A stretch of DNA of 64,000 nt from contig NADL03000218.1 of assembly GCA_002205965.3 (NCBI GenBank), positions 1 through 64,000 on the forward strand. The letters run 5' to 3'. The stretch is from Kappaphycus alvarezii (Eukaryota > Rhodophyta > Florideophyceae > Gigartinales > Solieriaceae). The translations under genes were made by a program, and so were the position numbers. The notes beneath the pieces were generated by a model that worked only from the letters and a program-made list of their open reading frames with translations, did no database searches and was not told the origin of the DNA. Positions 1 to 10,013 of this stretch are shown here, in pieces (within the stretch, counting starts at the first letter, position 1; each line of letters opens with the position of its first letter).

Positions 1-1750
1 GCTAAGGTTGATGGAGGATGAGCAGTTTATGCAATACGTTGTTCATTGGACGGCAAAGGTTTTAACAGGGCTCTTCAGTGTGAAAAATTTAGAACAAGGA
101 GGAAAGTACGTTGCTAGGGTTTTGGAGGAAAGCGAAACAAGGAAGAGCGCAGAAACTTCCTCGCCGATGCAGATTCAGGGTTGTCGATGATGAGAGGCGT
201 ACAAGATAAAGTGGGAAAGGTGATACCCCAGTTCAAATAGCGACGGATAAGTGTCACAATATCGGGCGTGATTCACTTACCAAGCGACAAACGGCATGTT
301 TTTGATTTACGTTATTGTCTTTGTTTGTGGAATGTTTTTCGATATTTGGCTGTGGGGTCAAATTTGGGAAGGGCTTGTGGTCGAGCGTACGGGCTAGTGT
401 GATTGGAAGATGGGCCTAGGGAAGTGGTGAAAAGGGGTGACGAGAGAGCTAGGACAAGTGCTGAATGAATGCGTGGAAGCAAAGAAAGCTACGGTGGTAG
501 CGGCAATGCACCGGAAGTTGGTGAAGGTTTAAGTGGCGTGGACAGTAACGGTAGGGACCTGCCCACGGATGGCATCGTTGAATGTGTGTAAAGAGCCAAG
601 AGAGGAAGTCATCGAGGACGAGCAGCAAGTGGTCAAAAAACGCGGGGGAGAAGGGTTGAAAGAGTTATGTCTGTTGGTTTCAGTCCCTAGTACTTAACAA
701 GTAGGTAGTGATCCCAGACTGGGCAGTCACGTAAGGTGCAGCGGATGGTTAGGGATGATTATTTTTGATATGAGCAAAATGATGGTACAGTACATATGAA
801 CCTGCCTTTAAATTGTCAGTGTCGGCCGGAGGTTGCGCGGTGCTTTGAGCGCAATGAAACTAATGATTCACCTTGAAACTTTGGAGCTAACAGTAAAGCA
901 TTGGCTGATATATATTGACACAGGTGATGGGAAAGAACTGGGTTATGTTTGGTAGACGGCCTTGCTCAAGAGAAATTTTGAATTTCCTTTTAGCTTTCTG
1001 CCCAGCTATTGAGGTTAAGGCTGCTCACAATAGCTGCTCACAATAGTGAATTCATCCCAAAGTGAACTCTAGCGCAAATCGAAAGCAGAGTTCAATTGAG
1101 GCTCAAGCAAACAAGACTAGAATTTGATACTACGTGTTATGCCTAAACCTCAGAACAAAAATACTTACTCATTTGTCATTTCGAGTGTACGCTGACTGAC
1201 CGACTGTAAAAACTAAATCTAATCGGATGATAGATACTCATTGACGTAAAGTTTCTCAGATTTTAGGGGCCCTGTACATTGCGCTGCCCTAGTCTGTTGA
1301 TAAAGCACACTACCTTCTCAGACCCACATCGGTCACGTGCAGTGGAGCGCGCGAAATGATGGCCATCGTGTTTACTGCCCGGAAGGGGAGAGGCGGAGAA
1401 GGAAAAAAACAAGAAAACAGAGGTGCGTCGGTTGCCCCTTTCTGTCCAGCGCCTGCCTACGGTGGCGGTTTTTACAGTACTGTACTGTATGGCGACCGCG
1501 CCTGTGTACTGTACTGTAGTATGTAGCTGGCAGGCGGACCACAGATAGCAATGAACATTGCAATAACACTAAAATAGATAAAATTAACTTAAAATTAAGC
1601 CTTACTACAGTACAGTAGAAGAATGACGCTTTATTGCTTGAAGAAAAGTCCGCAATACACAGGACCTCGGGTTATGCTAGACGGACTACTCCGGGCAATG
1701 GCTGAACCAATTGCCCACTCAAGCGAAAAAGGGACCGGAAGAAAACTCCA

Positions 1751-1775
1751 CCACCTGAACCGAGGATTCAGGTGG
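1751..1775. repeat. Perfect 9-bp inverted repeat (hairpin)
   Basis: CCACCTGAA at 1751-1759 pairs exactly with TTCAGGTGG at 1767-1775 around a 7-nt loop. The CCACCTG/CAGGTGG core recurs in the longer hairpin at 47466-47505. Function unknown. Confidence 0.7.
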
Positions 1776-2328
1776 CTTAAAAAAACTCCGGCTGTAAGCA
1801 CATAGGCTTACAAATAGAGACGGCGACGACACCGGCAGAACTCCGGACGAGCGAGCTTGACGACAAGCCCGCAAGGCTGTGAAGACCACAACCCCTCGCA
1901 GTCCGTCAAAATGACGGAAGATTTGAGCGCGGCAGAGTACGGTGGACTTCGCAAACCTTGTTCGAGTAGTAGAGCCATCCTTAACACCTTTCCCAATTCG
2001 TCCCACGTGCGCTGGGGGCGCGGAGAGGCAATCCACCTGATGTGGCCATCGACAAGAACGTCACACCGAGAGCTCTGCAGCCGTGACGGGCACTCTCCTG
2101 AGGAAGAGCCGGATGAAAGTGCGGCGTCCACGCCGTGCGCGGCGCCGAGCGAGATGAAGTGAAGGTTGGGTGTAGTCAGTCGAGATGAGATGGATTGAAA
2201 CACTAAAAAATACTACAGTAGTCATGAACTCAGGCCAGCGTAGAATAAAATCCTTTATGCAATCACTCACCTTTGAGTGTTTTTCTGAAGTGTACGTAAG
2301 CAGTCATTACCAACCCATCCCTAGATGG

Positions 2329-2334
2329 AAGCCC
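2329..2334. repeat. Copia-1 target-site duplication, left
   Basis: AAGCCC directly left of the LTR, identical to 8656-8661. Copia elements usually duplicate 5 bp; the sixth match may be chance. Confidence 0.8.
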
Positions 2335-2766
2335 TGATAGAGGAAAGAAGGAGAGGAGCGAAGGAGAGGGAAAAGAGGGAGCGACATAGAGAGAGGGATA
2401 GAGAGAGAGAGCTAGAGAGAGAGAAGGAGTGAGGGATCAAGGCGAGAGTTGAGAGGAGAGAAGGTGGTGAGGGGCTTTACTCAGACAGAACTAGAGGAAG
2501 ACCGGGGCTTGTATAGACCTTGAGGCGAGCCAAATGGTGCTTCTGGACGATCGAAGGAATTTCCAGAAGCCATGTAGACGACGGTGGAAGGTTAACCCTT
2601 AACCTGCCTGAGCTGATCTAAGAAGATCAGGGCAAGCTTACAGCACTGTACAGTGCATAAACGTACAGTCAATTTCTTGTTGTACAGTAAACTACAGTAG
2701 TGTCTGTAAGCCACTATGATAGCTGTAAGCTGTTAGCAGAGGCAACAGAAGGTAATATCACTAACA
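2335..2766 (-). repeat. Copia-1 3' LTR
   Basis: 432 bp. On the minus strand it begins TGTTAG and ends TATCA, following a G-rich polypurine tract. It contains a GA-rich stretch (about 2338-2450 as read on plus) and palindromic CTGTACAG words. It is homologous along its length to 8229-8655, 19748-20183 and 27448-27887. Confidence 0.92.
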
Positions 2767-2780
2767 CGCCCCCTCAAACT
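2767..2780 (-). other. Copia-1 polypurine tract
   Basis: On the minus strand this reads AGTTTGAGGGGGCG immediately before the LTR start. That is the expected place and composition for the plus-strand DNA primer of a retroelement. Confidence 0.75.
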
Positions 2781-2870
2781 AGAACTGACCAAAGTAGGAC
2801 CCTCAATCTAAAATAATGGAAAAAATAATTGGGAAAGCCTGAAAGAACGATGCCAGCTCACTTGAAAACG

Positions 2871-4751
2871 TCAAAAACAAGACGCTAAGCAAAGGTTTCG
2901 CCAAAATGTCAAACTTTTGTTGATCTGTTCGGTAATGAGATAATTGATCTGCTTTGCAGCTACAGCCTTCAGAACGAAGTGATAGCGAATGTCAATGTGC
3001 TTATTTTGATCAATTATAGACTGATTTTTGGCAGAGCTGATCGAAACAGAGCTATCAAAGAAGACAGAAAACGTAGTCCGCCCATTCGCACCCAATATCT
3101 CACAAAAGAGATTAGACAGCCAGATAGCCTCCTTAGAAGCAGTGCAAAGTGAAATATACTCTGCCTCACAGAAGGACGGAGCTACACATCTTTCTTTTGC
3201 AACGCCACGAAATGGGCCCTCAGACACCATAAACGCAGATATTTCGGTGAATTTGCGAGTAGATCGACAGCCGGCTCAGTTAGAGTCGCTATATCGACGA
3301 TTTCTGAGCGGATAAGCATTCGTAGCTAATTCCAAGGTCAATAGTTCCTTTAAGGTAGCAGTAATCTCGTTTCACTGCTTTCGAGTGGCTTAAGAGAGGT
3401 TTTTCACTTGTTGTGAAATATTTTCCAACAGCGAAACCAATAACAGGGCGAGTAGATATTTTAAGATACATGAGACTTGCAATTACCGAACGATACGGTG
3501 TCGATGATGTAATTTTTCTGTTTTCTGCGTCGTTATTGTCCTTATCCGTGAGAATCATAGGAGCATCAATAGGCTTTGAGTCGATCATGTTGAATTTTCA
3601 AGTATCTTCTCGGTGTACGATGATTGGGAGAGGTGCAATTCTCTTTCCTGACGGTGATGGACAACTTGGATCCCAGGAATTTTTGACTGGGCCGAGATGT
3701 TTCATCTTGAACCTTGCTTTCAACTCGTTTAACGTTTCCAGATCGCCTCGATCGTTTCCTGCAATCAAGAGGTTATCCACGTACAAAATAACAATGGAGA
3801 CCGAAGAGCCATTCTTAAGAGACGTAAAGACAGGTTCATGTGGGTTGCTTGTATATTGAAACTCCTTTGTTAGCAACTCATGAATTTTGGCATACAATTA
3901 GCGCGAGAGCCTGTTCGAGCCCGTATAATGCTTTTGAAGCCTACGTACGAGGTCAGGTCTTCTTAAGTCGCAAAATCCGGATAGGACTTTCATGAATAAT
4001 TCCTATTCCAAGTCTCCATTAAGAAAAGCGGTGACAACATCAATTTAGTCACATTAAAGGTCGAAGAAGTTTGTCAAGCAGAGAAACTAACGTAGGGCAG
4101 AAAGAGACACGACAGGGCATAAGTTTCATTGTACTCAAGACCAGGAACTTTTCGGAACCCCTCCGCGACTATGCGGACTTTGGTACCGACGTCTGGTTTC
4201 ACACGGAAGAAATAACGGCAAGGAATTTCATTCATTCCTGGCTTCCGCGGAACAAGCTCAAAGGTTGCATTTTCTTTTATGGAGCCTTCTTCCTTTTTAA
4301 TTCCATGCATCCAGAAATAAATGTTTTCAGAAGATGTAGCTTCCTCGTAAGATCTAGGAATTCTGTTTAGAACTAGAGCGGTCCCTGCAATAAGCCATAC
4401 GTTATCACTGCTTCTGGAGAGCCACCAGCGGACGTGCTTCTTTGCAAATCGAGATGATCGGTCAGGAGCGTCCTCATTACGCAGAACTGGTTTGTTGTCT
4501 TCTCAAGTAGTGGATGACTCCGCTTTTTGAAGAATCTCTAAAGGTAAATTTTTCGATTGATCTTTTGGAGTCTGACCGCCGTCCGTGGAGGAGTCATTCT
4601 CCTGCGAATATTCTTCGAGGAAGCTTGATTTGTCCTGATATGAGGAATTATTTGAAGATTTATCGAATGTAACGTCACGCGACACAATCATTTTCTCAGC
4701 AGCAGTATCCCAAAGCTTATATCCCTTGCTTTGAGAAGAAGAAACGATCAT
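2871..4751 (-). pseudogene. Copia-1 reverse transcriptase and RNase H (degenerate)
   Basis: Pieces of the copia RT-RNase H are spread over several frames. About 4503-4751 continues the integrase C-terminus (GYKLWD and ISRDV-type motifs). 4074-4310 carries the RT N-terminal part (YFFRVKPDVGTKVRIVAEGF). 3598-3897 holds the catalytic region and 2871-3588 the connection and RNase H, with the typical CEAEYISLCTASKEAIWL block. The catalytic box reads YVDN where the family has YVDD, so the second aspartate is lost. At least four frame changes separate the blocks. The enzyme cannot be active as written. Confidence 0.85.
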
Positions 4752-4757
4752 TAGGGC

Positions 4758-5822
4758 TTAAAGAGACCGTGGGTCCAGTTTCCTGAGATACTTCTTTGGC
4801 ACCACGTACCAGCATTTTGTGCCAAAAACTCGCAAGTGGGAGGTTTTTGGAGGGGTTCCATTCCATAGCTGATGGGGCGTAGTGTTTTTAGGTAAGGAAC
4901 TGGGAGCAACTCGATTAAGTACATATACGGCGGTAGAAAGTGCTTCAGCCGAAGAGTGCTTCGGAAGTGACTTGTGATGCAGCCTGGATCGGACGAGATT
5001 GAGAAGAGTACGGTTCATTCGCTCCGCTGTTCCATTTTGCTGAGGATTATGTGCAACAGTGAGCTGATGTTGAATGCCTTGTTCCTCCATTAAATTCTTG
5101 AGTGCTGCAGAAAGGTAATCTTCACCATTGTCTGACTTCAAAGCCTTTAGTAGAATCTCATCGTTCTCGGCAGTAACTTCAGTGTCGAGAAACTCGTGGA
5201 AGTGAAGGGCTTCAAGAGGCTCGCTAGTGTTTTTTTCCTCAAAAGCATTGTAATTCTTAAAACACTCCAGAACTTTTGACTTCTCAGTAATAGGATAAAC
5301 TACTGTCCATTTGGAGTGGTCGTCGAGAAAAGACACGAAATACCGCGCCCCACCGAGTGAAGGACTTTCAACATGCCCTAGAACGTCTAAATGAACCAGC
5401 TTCAGGAGCTTCGTAGAGCTTCCTTCCCTCAACCTCGGGATTGGTGCACGATGATATTTGCCGAGGATGCAGCCAAAGCAAGCGTCTGGAGTCTCTGAAT
5501 TGTCGAACTTAACACCTTTCACAGCTTCTAGATTAGCCACAGACTTGATCTCAGCGTTGTAGATGTGAGACATTCTCTCATGCCAAGTTTGGAGAGAAGT
5601 AAGTAAGGGAATTTCCGGAGCAACGAAGTTTTCTGATCTTGAACAGGTGTCTAGTATATATATACATTTCTCAAGGACCCCAGTAGCAACTTTGGAGCTA
5701 TCCTTTTGTGTGGTGAGAACGATGCCGGCACAGTGAAAAGAACAGTAGATGCCACGACTAGCCATTGGTGATACCGAGGTCAGCCGATATCGAAGGGTAT
5801 GAACGTGAAGAACCCCTTTCAA
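4758..5822 (-). CDS. Copia-1 integrase (open frame in pol)
   Basis: An uninterrupted 354-codon frame. It contains the zinc-binding HHCC motif (WHERMSH, then CFGC about 40 residues later), followed by the DDE catalytic core: aspartate in HLDVLG, aspartate in LKSDNGEDY and glutamate in QQNGTAERMNRTL. All three acidic residues are present. The C-terminal copia block (LRVFGTKCWYVVP) follows. Integrase joins element cDNA to host DNA in the nucleus. The frame starts inside the polyprotein, so the first codon is not a true start. It overlaps the protease frame by four bases and leads into the RT blocks after a frame change. Confidence 0.88.
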   Translation of the reverse strand: MKGVLHVHTLRYRLTSVSPMASRGIYCSFHCAGIVLTTQKDSSKVATGVLEKCIYILDTCSRSENFVAPEIPLLTSLQTWHERMSHIYNAEIKSVANLEAVKGVKFDNSETPDACFGCILGKYHRAPIPRLREGSSTKLLKLVHLDVLGHVESPSLGGARYFVSFLDDHSKWTVVYPITEKSKVLECFKNYNAFEEKNTSEPLEALHFHEFLDTEVTAENDEILLKALKSDNGEDYLSAALKNLMEEQGIQHQLTVAHNPQQNGTAERMNRTLLNLVRSRLHHKSLPKHSSAEALSTAVYVLNRVAPSSLPKNTTPHQLWNGTPPKTSHLRVFGTKCWYVVPKKYLRKLDPRSL

Positions 5823-6292
5823 CAGGCATTGGACAGTATTTGTGTTACGGAGATAGTTATGATTGCATCAACTGAGCCTTTGATTTGCGCGGTAGAATCT
5901 GCTCCAAGGTCTAGGGTTGACCCGGATGATGAGGCATGATACGTGACGAAGGCGGTTCTATCATGTGTTGCATGCGAAGTACAGCCCGAGTTGATTACCC
6001 AGTCATTAGCGAAGGATATGGAAGTCCCAGTTGTTTGTAACGCAATACTGTTCTGACTAGATATTTTGAGATGCACTGGTTGGTTCTTTTCATCTTCGGC
6101 ATGATCGGTGGTGAAATTACAGGTCATCAAATCCTCTTCGGTGTTCTGACTCTTGTCTTCGCATCGATGATCGGATATGCTTAACAAGCAGACAAGGTCT
6201 CTATCTTCTTTTTTAAAGGAGAGCTTCGGACGCCACAATAAATTTCCCACCATTACGCCCCTTGTCCAAGTGAGCCCGCGCTGAGTGGCCAA
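5819..6292 (-). pseudogene. Copia-1 retropepsin (active-site Asp to Asn)
   Basis: An open frame of 157 codons holds the end of gag and the copia protease. The catalytic motif reads DWVINSGCTSHATHD, where Copia-2 has DWVIDSGCTSH. The aspartate of the D-S-G triad is therefore replaced by asparagine, which should abolish cleavage of the polyprotein. The frame continues into the integrase frame by a short overlap at 5819-5822. Assignment rests on the motif and its position between gag and integrase. Confidence 0.82.
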
Positions 6293-7023
6293 CTGGAGCG
6301 AAGTGTGGGTACTTTTTGAATCATCGACTACTATCGTGGTGCTTTCCGCAGTGAATACATATATCAGATGAAGAGTCTCTCTTGACTTTCGGACGCTGTT
6401 TTACAAGGAGAGCCGCGGACTCTGAAGCCCTCAAGGCGTCCTGATCTCGCTGGGCATCGCGCTATTCTTCCTGGAGGCATCCGCTTTGAGCGAATTCGAA
6501 GGAGAATTTTTCATCAAAGTGAGCAGCGTCGAGTGCCGATATTAGACTATCGAAGCGATCGGGTAGACTGTTGAGTGGCCATGGCCATTTTGTTTTCCTC
6601 GATGTGTACTGACGTCGACTTGAGAGTGGGGGCAAGCTGGCGGATTTGAGGAGCGAACGGAAGTATTTTCTAATTAGAGTTCATCTTAGCGGTATATAAT
6701 TGACGCCTTGCAGCGAATTTGTTGAGAAGTGTATGTTTCTCAAAGATGTCACAGATGAGCGACCACATTTCCTTGGCGGTAGTGGCACGTTGGAATTGTT
6801 CGAGATGAGTATCTGAGAGAGTCAACCCTATTGTAGCTCTAGCCTTGCAATCTGCCCTCTTCCAGGAAGCGTATGTTGGTGAGGAAGGTTCCGGAGGTTC
6901 TTCAGTGAGATGGTCCTCAAATCCTCTCAGAGAAAATAGGAGCTGCATTCGCGACTTCCAAATGTGGAAGTTATCATCGCGGATTTTCCCAAAGATGTCA
7001 ATACGAAGTCTAGAGGAATCCAT
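6293..7023 (-). pseudogene. Copia-1 gag (capsid and broken zinc knuckle)
   Basis: The frame opens at an ATG at 7023 (MDSSRLRIDIFGK). It has the copia gag pattern NFHIWKSRMQLLF, then LTLSDTHLEQFQ and a KEMWSLICDIFE block, like the UBN2/Retrotran_gag_2 family. Copia-2 gag starts at the matching MDSS. The open part ends near 6670 and later pieces lie in other frames. At about 6325-6365 a CCHC knuckle is recognisable (C-x2-C-x4-H), but its last cysteine codon is TGA. Capsid would assemble the virus-like particle; this copy is disrupted. Confidence 0.8.
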
Positions 7024-7090
7024 GAGCAATATAGCAGAGTGGAAGAGAACTGTGGCGAGCGAAAGAAATGCAAAGTGACTAGAGATTAGG

Positions 7091-7900
7091 TTAACTTATT
7101 TCTACGAATGACGTGCTTCTCGCGCTCGTGCCTCGTCTGGAACAGTCGATTACAGCAAGCGCAAGGAGTAATGGCTGATCTCCTTTCCACCAGTTTTCGG
7201 CACTTCTTATCACCTCTGTGTTACTCGAGTTGCTTTGAGCCAGATACTTTGAGCTGACAGAGATCGCAAGTAAGGAAGGAAGGCTCTGACTTGGAGATAG
7301 GTACAGAGACAGGAACTGAAGATTAAGAAACAGATATAGGGGGAAGAGGAGCCGGAGGGAGCGGTTCAACAGAAAGAAGAGTCGGAACCCTTAGAGATAT
7401 AGGAACAGGTGCAGGAGAAGGAGCAACGGGGGATGAAGGGAATGAGTAGAGGTAACCGGAACTGGACTCTGTTAGATCAAGGAAACAACTTGAACGGTTG
7501 TTGCCGGTTTAGTGACTTGCTGCTTTTGTCCCTTCGGCTTCGTGATGCGGCTGCGAGACACAGGAAGGGTCTTCGAGCGAAGTTTAGTAGGCATCTTCAA
7601 CGGCTTTCTAGGTGCATATTTATTCTTTCGAATAGCAAGAATATGCTGGAGGAAGTTCTTCGGAGGAGGAGGGCGAGGAGGGATAACAGCTACGTCCGGA
7701 GTAGTAGTTGTAGAAGGGACTTCATCACCCTCGCCGTCCGACTCGACGGCTGAGTCTTCAATGAAGCGACACTTGGGGCGAGGGTATTCTTGCGAGTCTA
7801 AGCAGAGCTTGCGGACGATGGGATCGTCTGGGGCGATCTCGATGCCGCGACGAAAGACGGAACGACAGATGACCAATGAAATCAAGAAGTGCGACTTTAG
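7091..7900 (-). pseudogene. Copia-family ORF0 upstream of gag, unknown function
   Basis: Between the 5' LTR and gag lies an extra sense ORF, open at 7472-8053, with a second frame at 7091-7369. Its core (IVRKLCLDSQEYPRPKC, then FIEDSAVESDGE, a PPRPPPPK proline run and a basic KLRSKTLPVSRSRI stretch) is found at the same place in Copia-2. There the match continues into a Pro/Ser/Thr-rich tail. I recognise no domain. Conservation of residues while synonymous positions differ argues for past coding. The true start is unclear because the frame runs up into the leader repeats. It could be an extra gag-like protein or a captured host gene. Confidence 0.55.
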
Positions 7901-7981
7901 GCCGGGTTTGAGGCAATAGAGTGGATAAATACAGAAAGAAGAAGTGCGAAATTTTTTGGACTTACTGTTAAAACGAGCCAC

Positions 7982-8220
7982 GGGCCGTGAAATGAACCTT
8001 GGCATGTAGCACAGAGACGAGACAGGTAGAAACAAGAAGAAGTAGGGCCGCAAGATAAACTTTGGTTCTGAGATACAGGGCTGTAGAACGAAGCCGGGCC
8101 GCGAAACCTACCGAGGTAGGTAGTGCAGAGATGACAAGCCTCAGACATGCCAAAAGACAGAAGTTAGTGTATAATACAGAGACGACGTAGCGGTCACGCT
8201 CAAAAACAATAGCAGCTTTA
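7982..8220. repeat. Imperfect tandem repeat in copia leader
   Basis: Units beginning GGGCCG start at about 7982, 8045 and 8096, with a weaker fourth near 8149. The unit is roughly 50-63 bp. Copia-2 has the same units at about 25456, 25520, 25570 and 25621, so the array belongs to the element. It lies between the primer site and ORF0. Confidence 0.65.
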
Positions 8221-8228
8221 CCATAACC
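8221..8228 (-). other. Copia-1 primer binding site
   Basis: On the minus strand GGTTATGG directly abuts the LTR. This matches the anticodon-loop region of initiator methionine tRNA (CCATAACC), the half-tRNA primer known from Drosophila copia. The match beyond these eight bases is poor. Confidence 0.6.
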
Positions 8229-8655
8229 TGATAAAAGGAAGAAGGGGAGAGAGAAAGAAGGAGTGAGATACAGAGAGGGAACGAGAGAGAGAGAGAGCAA
8301 GAGAGAGAGAAGGAGTGAGGTACCAAGGACGAAAGTTGAGGGAGAAGGTGGTGAGGGACTTTACTAAGTCAGAACATGGAGGAAGAACAGGGCTTATAAT
8401 GACCTCTAAGCGAGCATAATGGTTCTTCTGGACGATCGAAGGAAGTTTCTAGAAGCCATGTGGACGACAGTGGAAGGATAACCTTAAACATCCCTGAACT
8501 GATCTAAAGAAGATCATCTCAAGCTTACAGCACTGTACAATGCATAAACGTAACGTTCAATTTATAGGTTGTACAGTAGACTACAGTAGTTTCTGTAAGC
8601 CCCTATGCTAGCTGTAAGCTGTCAGCAGAGGCAACAGAAGTTAATTACACTAACA
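8229..8655 (-). repeat. Copia-1 5' LTR
   Basis: 427 bp, homologous throughout to 2335-2766. Same termini (TGTTAG to TATCA on minus). It has a TATA-like TTATAAG near 8393-8399 and a long GA repeat at the U5 end (about 8230-8330). Confidence 0.92.
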
Positions 8656-8661
8656 AAGCCC
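8656..8661. repeat. Copia-1 target-site duplication, right
   Basis: AAGCCC, identical to 2329-2334. Confidence 0.8.
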
Positions 8662-8700
8662 GCGCACCATACGAACGTTTGGCTTGGGCGATCTCCGAGC

Positions 8701-9165
8701 TCAACCTCCTTTCATTACCGTCATTCTCACCATTGTTCCGTGCCGGCATCGAAACATGTACCGTTCCAGCGAACGCCCCCTTCTGTGCAGCGCCATCAAC
8801 TCTCCGAAGACACGATAATTCTGGGCAGCTAAAGCCCTCTGGGACTGCTCCATCTTAGTTACTATGAGAGGAGTTTCCAAAGACTTCAGACCCATCTGAA
8901 GACCCCTAGATGGACCACTAAGATTGCGAAGACCAACCAGACTGCAAAAATATTTGCAGGGGGGGGGTGGAAGCTACCGTGGAAATTTCCTTGCCAGAAG
9001 GCAACTCGGAAAACGGTCGGCAAACATCTGCCGCGCGATAACCCAGTCATCTTGAAAACAACCATCTCGCCGTCCGAGCCGTACCGGAATGCATAATACT
9101 TCTATATCGACAGCCTCCGCGTGAACGTAAGAAAACGCCAGGTCATCACGTATTCGAATCGACAT
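8701..9165 (-). pseudogene. Unidentified minus-strand open region with one stop
   Basis: Two open pieces, 8974-9165 and 8701-8895, lie in the same frame and are separated by a single in-frame TAG next to a nine-G homopolymer. The joined region would be about 155 codons. The C-terminal part is charged (RRGRSLERYMFRCRHG). I recognise no family. It starts just beyond the copia target duplication and could be a host exon or an old element piece. Confidence 0.25.
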
Positions 9166-9699
9166 GGCACAATCAAGATCCAGAAATCCAAGGTTAAGGG
9201 TCTATCGGTCAACGACATTTCATTTCGGATTTCGTTTGACTGCTTCCGAGATTCATAATCTGCTTTAGTGGAACTGGAGACTCTCTACAGGAATAATAAG
9301 CGAACTTCGTGACTTCGAATGAGTGTGACTACGGCGTCGACAGGGATCTTGCAGTCATTCTCAGCTTGACAGAATCAATTGCTTAAGAGTAAGACCACTA
9401 GAGTTCCCGGAATTCCCCGAGTGAATAATCTTGTCCGTAGTTTGGAGGGATCCCGGCGGGTCAGGGATAGTTCCGCGGGACGGTACTTCGGGGCCGACGA
9501 GGAGACCACGGAAAAGCATCCTATTGATCTCTACACCTTTTCCTTCAACAAGATACACCCCGGCTACGCCGACCGCAATCCGTCAAAGCGCAACTTACGA
9601 GAAGATAAGGCGAGAGATCGAGTCATTGATAGGGGTTTTGGTCTTAATCTGAGTTCAAGAGTGGGTCTTATCTTACAGATCGACCGTTGGTGCCAAAGG

Positions 9700-10013
9700 A
9701 ATCCGAATGAGCATGTCTCTGTGCTTTTTCCAATGTCGAGGGTACCCTCTCCCCTTTCTCGACCCCATCTTCTCAAAAATCATATTGTGCGATTCCGAGA
9801 CTTCGAGGGACGCTGTATGCAAGCCCAGTCGCGAACGTTATCTCCCTAATCTTTGGTCCAGGTCCGGCGGATACTTATTGGAACATGTATTATAACTGCG
9901 ACCACGAGACTGTAGAGCAGCTAGGCTACCGTCCCGGGTCCCTTTCCTTCGCCAAATTTCAGAAGCGCCTATATGAAGTCTACTCGGAGCTTGTGGTACT
10001 CTGCCGCATTAGG
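9700..10013 (+). CDS. Possible interrupted host exon
   Basis: A plus-strand frame is open to the Ty3-B insertion at 10014 (ending VYSELVVLCRIR). After the element, at 16913, it would continue for six codons to a stop. The residue pattern (GPGPADTYWNMYYNCDHET) looks protein-like, but all three plus frames are open in parts of 9400-9850. I do not recognise it. The insertion site is certain, the gene is not. Confidence 0.28.
10009..10013. repeat. Ty3-B copy 1 target-site duplication, left
   Basis: TTAGG, repeated exactly at 16908-16912. Confidence 0.88.

Larger units (their letters stand above)
1..2334. other. No recognisable gene
   Basis: Only short, low-information open frames occur here on both strands. 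None shows a motif I recognise. The longest, on the minus strand at about 1808-2203, is GC-rich with an equally open frame opposite, so it is not convincing. The stretch holds several overlapping TACTGTA/TACAGTA words at 1470-1520 and 1600-1620, and a short perfect hairpin at 1751-1775. It ends at the target duplication of Copia-1. It may be old intergenic DNA or an eroded element. Confidence 0.6.
2335..8655 (-). mobile_element. Copia-1: complete Ty1/copia LTR retrotransposon
   Basis: A 6.3-kb element on the minus strand. LTRs at 2335-2766 and 8229-8655 flank, in element order, a repeat leader, an extra ORF, gag, protease, integrase, RT and RNase H. Integrase before RT defines the copia superfamily. 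A six-base duplication, AAGCCC, sits outside both LTRs (2329-2334 and 8656-8661), so this is one complete insertion. The two LTRs differ at many positions and pol carries frameshifts and active-site changes, so the copy is old and non-autonomous. Copia-2 (19748-25696) and the solo LTR at 27448 are the same family. Confidence 0.93.

Noticed and set aside
2338-2450. GA-rich tract as a telomeric or centromeric satellite
   Set aside because: It is part of the copia LTR U5 end and recurs at 8230-8330, 19750-19870 and 27450-27570.
9379-9849. 156-codon plus-strand ORF as a gene
   Set aside because: All three plus frames and a minus frame are open over much of this stretch, and no motif distinguishes one.
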